8,729 bases of DNA from an uncultured Anaerococcus sp. (GTDB lineage: Bacteria; Bacillota; Clostridia; Tissierellales; Peptoniphilaceae). Location: the NCBI GenBank assembly GCA_900550345.1, contig URRX01000053.1:1-8729 (forward strand), read 5' to 3'. Shown here piece after piece: positions 5,617 to 8,729 of the stretch (position 1 is the first letter of the stretch; each line of letters opens with the position of its first letter). The translations under genes were made by a program, and so were the position numbers. The notes beneath the pieces were generated by a model. It was given only the letters and a program-made list of their open reading frames with translations, did no database searches and was not told where the DNA came from.

Positions 5617-5790
5617 GATAAATATGCCTTGATTTGGCATATTTGTCCCTAAAACTATTGCAAATTTTCAACCGTTGATTTCGGCTATAGATCCTGAAAA
5701 CTAGTGCGAAAGCACGGATAAATTTACCTAGTAAATTAGTTTTCATAAGCACGGAAAAATTTGCAAAGCAAATGAGTTTAGTGTCGAGAA
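5617..5790. repeat. Structured intergenic element with multiple hairpins, possible repeat element or small RNA
   Basis: The stretch between two converging terminators is densely self-complementary. First is a 12-bp stem with one wobble, GATAAATATGCC (5617-5628) and GGCATATTTGTC (5636-5647), around the loop TTGATTT. The same TTGATTT recurs at 5675-5681 between CCG and CGG. TGAAAACTA (5695-5703) pairs perfectly with TAGTTTTCA (5737-5745), enclosing GTGC-GAAA-GCAC (5704-5715, a GNRA-type loop) and AATTTAC-CTA-GTAAATT (5721-5737, sharing one base with the outer stem). A further hairpin ATTTGC-AAA-GCAAAT lies at 5759-5773. No open frame is present. It is more GC-rich and ordered than its flanks and resembles a dispersed intergenic repeat or structured RNA. 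The transcribed strand is unclear; a weak plus-strand promoter (TTTTCA at 5563, TATAAA at 5586) is possible. Confidence 0.6.
5710..5781. repeat. Two diverged tandem 35-base units with covarying hairpins
   Basis: Positions 5710-5744 and 5747-5781 align at 27 of 35 positions with a 37-base offset. Both begin AAGCACGGA and contain AAATTT-N-C, then G-N-AAAT and AGTTT. The central stem is TTTAC/GTAAA in the first and TTTGC/GCAAA in the second, a paired change that keeps the helix. Confidence 0.65.
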
Positions 5791-5863
5791 ATCTATTATT
5801 AACTTTATCTAATAATTAATTAAATATATTATTTATAAGATTTATCCTAGAAAAAATTTTCCA

Positions 5864-5902
5864 ATAAAAAAGCCATTGACAATCATTATGCCAATAGCTT
5901 TT
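5864..5902 (-). terminator. Rho-independent terminator of the capsule-control operon
   Basis: On the minus strand AAAAGCTATTG (5902-5892) pairs with CAATGGCTTTT (5878-5868), eleven pairs with one wobble, followed by a T-rich tail. It ends the cpsC-cpsD-cpsB-lipoprotein transcript 13 bases past the lipoprotein stop. Confidence 0.85.
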
Positions 5903-5915
5903 AAAATTTTAAAAA

Positions 5916-6347
5916 TTAATTTATTTCAGTCAAAAGATCACTTCTTACATAACCTTGATTACCATTAAAGTCTATCTTTGACCACATATCTCCATTCTCA
6001 TCGCTTACTTGTTCATATACATTAACTTCACTATCCTTAGGAATTTCTGTAATATAATTATCCTCATTAGTTGTAGGAGATTTTCTCAAATTAATTGAAT
6101 CTATAGCCTTTAAAACTCTTTTGTTTGTATTAGATTGCTCATTTTCTTTAATATTTGATGTATTTTCTTGATTATTTTCATCTTCTTCAGTAGAATTTGT
6201 ATTTTCAATTGAAGCACTTTCATTTGAGGAAGAATCAAAAACTGTATCAATATTTACATCTCTTTGTTCGTATTTCTCTTGCTTTTTTTCACATGAGCTT
6301 AAGGCAATAAGTAGAGCAAGAGAGCAAAATATATATTTTATCTTCAT
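5916..6347 (-). CDS. SH3-domain (SH3b) lipoprotein, last gene of the cps control operon
   Basis: A 143-residue predicted lipoprotein. It has a basic N-terminus, a hydrophobic stretch and the lipobox LSSC with C19 as the lipidated cysteine, so the mature protein should be anchored on the outer face of the membrane. Residues 20-76 are a low-complexity Asn/Glu/Ser/Thr linker. Residues 79-142 form one bacterial SH3 domain (INLRKSP at 85-91, W122, GYVRSDLL at 132-139), a fold that often binds peptidoglycan or other cell-wall polymer. I chose ATG 6347 over an in-frame TTG four codons upstream. The ATG has GGAG (6354-6357) six bases upstream and overlaps the cpsB TGA stop as ATGA, a sign of translational coupling. 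Its place in the operon suggests a role at the wall-capsule interface; no catalytic function is visible. Confidence 0.88.
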   Translation of the reverse strand: MKIKYIFCSLALLIALSSCEKKQEKYEQRDVNIDTVFDSSSNESASIENTNSTEEDENNQENTSNIKENEQSNTNKRVLKAIDSINLRKSPTTNEDNYITEIPKDSEVNVYEQVSDENGDMWSKIDFNGNQGYVRSDLLTEIN

Positions 6348-7135
6348 TTTTTTCTCCAAAAATTAAATAAACTTTTTTTCTTACTTTTCTTTTTCACCTG
6401 TTCTTCTTCTCTTACAATCTCATCATATCCACTTGGTATAAATTCATCATTTATAATTTTTTGAGGATTAGTTTGGGTCAATTTTTCAAATTTTTCTCTA
6501 CCAATTATCTCAATAATCTCATTTTTTTCATCTTCAATATTTGGACTTCTCCATTCAGATTGATGCGAATCTGTCCCTATAAAATGAACCATATTTTTTT
6601 CCAATAATTTTTTTGTGGTATGGTGGTGGGATTTCATGGATGAATAATTAATTTGGATAAGAGCCCCCATCTTTATAAATTCATATAAATATGAAATATT
6701 TTTTTCCACATAAGGATACCTTTCTACATGGGCAATTATTGGTATATAGCCTTCAAGAGAAAGATTATAAATCAAATCTTTCAAATAAAGTGGCTTGTTG
6801 ACAAAGGATAGTTCTAACAAAACATATCTTGAATTATTCAAAGTCAACAATTCTTTCTTGTGAATTTTATCCAAAGTATTTGGCTCAACGTGGATCTCAT
6901 GTCCTGGGTGAATTTTAAAATCAAGATTTCTTTTTTTAATCTCGTCATTTAAAATAGAAGATTTTTCCAAAATATCTTCCTTTTTTACCATATACCTTGA
7001 TGGATCATAATGGCTTGTGGCAATAATTTCCTTAAAACCATTTTTCATAAAAAGCTCAACCATCTTCATTGATTCATCAAAAGACCTGGACCCATCATCC
7101 ACCCCATAAATTATGTGGTTATGAATGTCAATCAT
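6344..7135 (-). CDS. cpsB: CpsB/YwqE-type PHP-domain protein-tyrosine phosphatase
   Basis: A manganese-dependent protein-tyrosine phosphatase of the PHP superfamily that dephosphorylates its partner kinase CpsD and so controls capsule assembly. The metal-binding residues are all in place: H5 and H7 (DIHNHI), D13/D14 (YGVDDGS), H42 (ATSHYDPSRY), E80 (GHEIH), E108 (LLELS), H136 (IIAHVERYP), and D189 and H191 (GTDSH). The catalytic domain spans residues 1 to about 240. Its 263 residues exceed the roughly 243 of the pneumococcal protein. The extra C-terminus is polybasic and aromatic, with six lysines and a serine at 248-254 and FNFWRKK at 257-263, which suggests membrane contact. The cpsD stop and this ATG share one base (TAATG). 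Codons of the tail also supply the GGAG site for the next gene. Confidence 0.95.
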   Translation of the reverse strand: MIDIHNHIIYGVDDGSRSFDESMKMVELFMKNGFKEIIATSHYDPSRYMVKKEDILEKSSILNDEIKKRNLDFKIHPGHEIHVEPNTLDKIHKKELLTLNNSRYVLLELSFVNKPLYLKDLIYNLSLEGYIPIIAHVERYPYVEKNISYLYEFIKMGALIQINYSSMKSHHHTTKKLLEKNMVHFIGTDSHQSEWRSPNIEDEKNEIIEIIGREKFEKLTQTNPQKIINDEFIPSGYDEIVREEEQVKKKSKKKSLFNFWRKK

Positions 7136-7791
7136 TAATAATAACCCTTGTAAGTAGATTCGCTAAGGTCTGCAAAAGTAAGAACAGCCCCCAAAACTTT
7201 TCCCTTAACCTTGTTAAGATTTTCAAGAGCATGGGAAACTTCTTCTTTTTTAGTATCATTAGATTTGATTGCAAAAATTACCCCATCACAATAAGTAGAA
7301 ACAATTGATGCATCAGTAAATAATCCTACTGGAGGAGTATCCAAAAATACATAATCAAACCTTTGTGAAAGCTCTTCAATCAATTCTTTTACATGATTAG
7401 AAGCCAAAATTTCTGCAGGATTTGGAGGAACTGGACCTGAAAGTAGAACAAAAAGATTATCTTCGTATTGGTCCTTTATCAAGGCCCTATCAAGCTCAAC
7501 CTTTCCAGTAATAACATTAGTAAGACCCATATTAGTTTCAATTCCTGCAACCTTTCCAACCTTTGGCATTCTTAAATCAAAATCCAAAAGCACAACAGAA
7601 TTTCCATTTTCTGCAAAAGATTTTGCGATAGAATACAAAACAGTAGTCTTACCCTCGCTTGGCTTAGAAGAAGTCATAGCAATAACTCTTTTTTTATTAT
7701 CAATATCAGAAAATTGAATATTAGTCCTAACAGAACGAATAGCCTCATCAAAAACAGATGTAGTATTATAATAACCGCGTTTTTTTGCCAT
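7135..7791 (-). CDS. cpsD: CpsD-type bacterial tyrosine kinase (BY-kinase)
   Basis: A cytoplasmic tyrosine autokinase of the Wzc-C-terminal/CpsD/YwqD type, which cycles between phosphorylated and free states to drive capsule polymerisation or export. The 218 residues contain the oligomerisation motif EAIRSVR (16-22), Walker A SSKPSEGKTT (41-50), Walker A' VVLLDFDLRMP (66-76) and Walker B YVFLDTPPVG (147-156). The C-terminal tyrosine cluster is short but present: Y214, Y217 and Y218 in STYKGYY. The protein has no membrane segments and needs CpsC for activation, the usual split in Firmicutes. The ATG follows the cpsC stop by one base, and its AAGGAG site (7798-7803) lies inside the end of cpsC. 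Autophosphorylation and dephosphorylation by the adjacent CpsB are expected from the family. Confidence 0.95.
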   Translation of the reverse strand: MAKKRGYYNTTSVFDEAIRSVRTNIQFSDIDNKKRVIAMTSSKPSEGKTTVLYSIAKSFAENGNSVVLLDFDLRMPKVGKVAGIETNMGLTNVITGKVELDRALIKDQYEDNLFVLLSGPVPPNPAEILASNHVKELIEELSQRFDYVFLDTPPVGLFTDASIVSTYCDGVIFAIKSNDTKKEEVSHALENLNKVKGKVLGAVLTFADLSESTYKGYY

Positions 7792-7792
7792 C

Positions 7793-8485
7793 TTACTCTC
7801 CTTTACTCTTATCAGGAATCATTCCAAGAACAGGAATATCAAAAGCCTCTTGGATATCATCAGTTGTCTTGAAAGTTGTGTCACTTAGTTCTTTAAATAA
7901 AGAAATAGCAACTCCAATAATAAAACCTAAAACAAAACCTACAAGGGTGTTTTTCTTTATATTAGGAGAAGAAGGTTTTTCAGGTAGATTTGCCTTGTCA
8001 AGAATTTGAACATTATCAACCTTCATAATCTTTGTAACAGAATCCTTAAAAACCATAGAAGTTGCATTAGCAATATCCATAGCCCTTTCAGGAACAGTAT
8101 CAACAACCTTAACAGAAATAATTTGAGTATCCTTTACAGGCTCAATAGAAACCTTTTGAGAAAACTCCCCATAATCCATATCAAGTTTCAAATCAGCAAT
8201 AACATTATCAGCCACTCCCTTACTCTTAACAATCTCAGAATAAGTAGAAACCAAGGCCCTGTTTGCATTGATCTGATTAATATCAACATCGCCCTTTTGA
8301 TTAGGTTCTTCATTTTTAGAATTACTTACAATCATAGTAGTAGTAGCTTCATACTTTGGTGTAATAACAAAAACAGAAGCCGCATAAGAAAGAGCTGCAA
8401 AAATAACAGCCAAACAAAGAATTGAAAAAAGATGCTGTCTTAACTTCTTAGCCAATTCCAATAAATCAATTTCTCTTTCATCCAT
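7793..8485 (-). CDS. cpsC: CpsC/CapA-type Wzz-domain membrane protein, chain-length regulator and kinase activator
   Basis: A polysaccharide co-polymerase that spans the membrane twice and anchors and activates the tyrosine kinase CpsD. The Wzz domain occupies the N-terminal region. Membrane segments are at about 18-41 and 180-198. The loop between them (42-178) would lie outside the cell and carries the proline-rich LPEKPSSPN motif (167-175) just before the second segment, as is typical. The cytoplasmic tail (199-230) contains the DIPVLGMIP motif (216-224) that contacts the kinase in this family. Its 230 residues are normal length. The start has AAAGGAG seven bases upstream. It opens the cps control operon, after an untranslated gap of about 115 bases from the preceding gene. 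Confidence 0.94.
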   Translation of the reverse strand: MDEREIDLLELAKKLRQHLFSILCLAVIFAALSYAASVFVITPKYEATTTMIVSNSKNEEPNQKGDVDINQINANRALVSTYSEIVKSKGVADNVIADLKLDMDYGEFSQKVSIEPVKDTQIISVKVVDTVPERAMDIANATSMVFKDSVTKIMKVDNVQILDKANLPEKPSSPNIKKNTLVGFVLGFIIGVAISLFKELSDTTFKTTDDIQEAFDIPVLGMIPDKSKGE

Positions 8486-8548
8486 TTATTTTCTCCTTTA
8501 TATAAAATTATTTTTAAATTATTCAGAAATAAAAATTCTTTAACTTTA

Positions 8549-8577
8549 AGTTTATAATAAAATTTTGTTAAATTCAA
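8549..8577 (-). promoter_or_regulatory. Possible promoter of the cps control operon
   Basis: On the minus strand TTGAAT (8577-8572), a 17-base spacer and TAAACT (8554-8549) give a mediocre sigma-A match, four of six in each box. There is no obvious terminator between the upstream gene and cpsC, so the operon may also be transcribed by read-through. Confidence 0.35.
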
Positions 8578-8600
8578 TGGTTTGTAATATTTATTTACAT

Positions 8601-8729
8601 TTATCTTTTTATCTTTCTTGCCACTTCAAAAACCATATTTTTTTCACCAGCATCCATAACAAAAAAGAACATGACGCTCATATAAACAAGCACATATAAA
8701 ATACCGTGTACCATAAATTTAAAATATAT
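8601..8729 (-). CDS. C-terminal end of an unidentified membrane protein (runs off right edge)
   Basis: The minus strand is open from the window edge through 42 codons to a TAA at 8603-8601. The translation has a hydrophobic segment, GILYVLVYMSVMFFFV, followed by a short charged tail, EKNMVFEVARKIKR. An internal ATG at 8714 has no ribosome binding site, so this is probably the end of a longer gene. One last membrane helix with a short basic tail is common in polysaccharide flippases (Wzx-like) and would suit the capsule setting, but 42 residues are too few to decide. Confidence 0.6.
   Translation of the reverse strand: MYFKFMVHGILYVLVYMSVMFFFVMDAGEKNMVFEVARKIKR

Noticed and set aside
5617..5790. 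CRISPR array or tRNA
   Set aside because: There are only two diverged 35-base units with a two-base gap and no spacers of regular length. No cloverleaf with a TPsiC-like arm can be drawn.
6348..6359. Upstream TTG start for the lipoprotein adding MEKK
   Set aside because: The TTG overlaps the GGAG site itself and has no ribosome binding site of its own. The ATG at 6347 has ideal spacing and an ATGA coupling to cpsB.
8006..8425. 139-codon plus-strand open frame
   Set aside because: It is antisense to cpsC. The product is Asn/Ile/Arg/Ser-rich without a recognisable domain, and it has no ribosome binding site or promoter of its own.

Overview
The window looks like chromosomal DNA of a low-GC, anaerobic Gram-positive bacterium. 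The evidence is a very AT-rich composition, strong GGAGG-type ribosome binding sites, TTGACA/TATAAT-type promoters, an iron alcohol dehydrogenase of fermentative type and a Gram-positive CpsB/C/D capsule-control module. My best guess is a Tissierellia-type Firmicute (the Anaerococcus/Peptoniphilus neighbourhood). This is an impression from protein and repeat style, not a database match.

Layout: (1) 1-445, minus strand: a small Xre-type regulator co-transcribed with an unrecognised gene cut off by the left edge. The promoter carries two near-identical 16-bp direct repeats, a likely autoregulatory operator. (2) 486-1820, minus strand: a stand-alone iron-dependent alcohol dehydrogenase with its own promoter, a bidirectional-looking terminator and an upstream palindrome resembling a redox (Rex) site. 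(3) 2098-3619, minus strand: a polytopic membrane protein of the DUF3100 type, with its own terminator, promoter and a hairpin-containing leader. (4) 3944-5520, plus strand: a 492-residue protein joining an N-terminal Xre DNA-binding domain to a complete UDP-glucose 6-dehydrogenase, with a strong promoter and terminator. (5) 5617-5790: an intergenic, highly structured element between two converging terminators. (6) 5864-8577, minus strand: a compact capsule-control operon, cpsC-cpsD-cpsB followed by an SH3 lipoprotein, the coding regions touching or overlapping. (7) 8601-8729: the last 42 codons of an upstream minus-strand membrane protein.

Regions 4 and 6 fit together. The dehydrogenase would supply UDP-glucuronate for an acidic exopolysaccharide. 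CpsC (membrane co-polymerase/kinase activator), CpsD (tyrosine kinase) and CpsB (PHP-type phosphatase) would control the length, assembly or export of that polymer, and the SH3 lipoprotein would act in the envelope. The most unusual item is the regulator-enzyme fusion: an enzyme making the capsule precursor that appears able to bind DNA, with a small inverted repeat lying inside its own promoter. The second is the structured repeat element between the converging units. The last third of the dehydrogenase gene also has codon use clearly different from the rest, which suggests mosaic origin.
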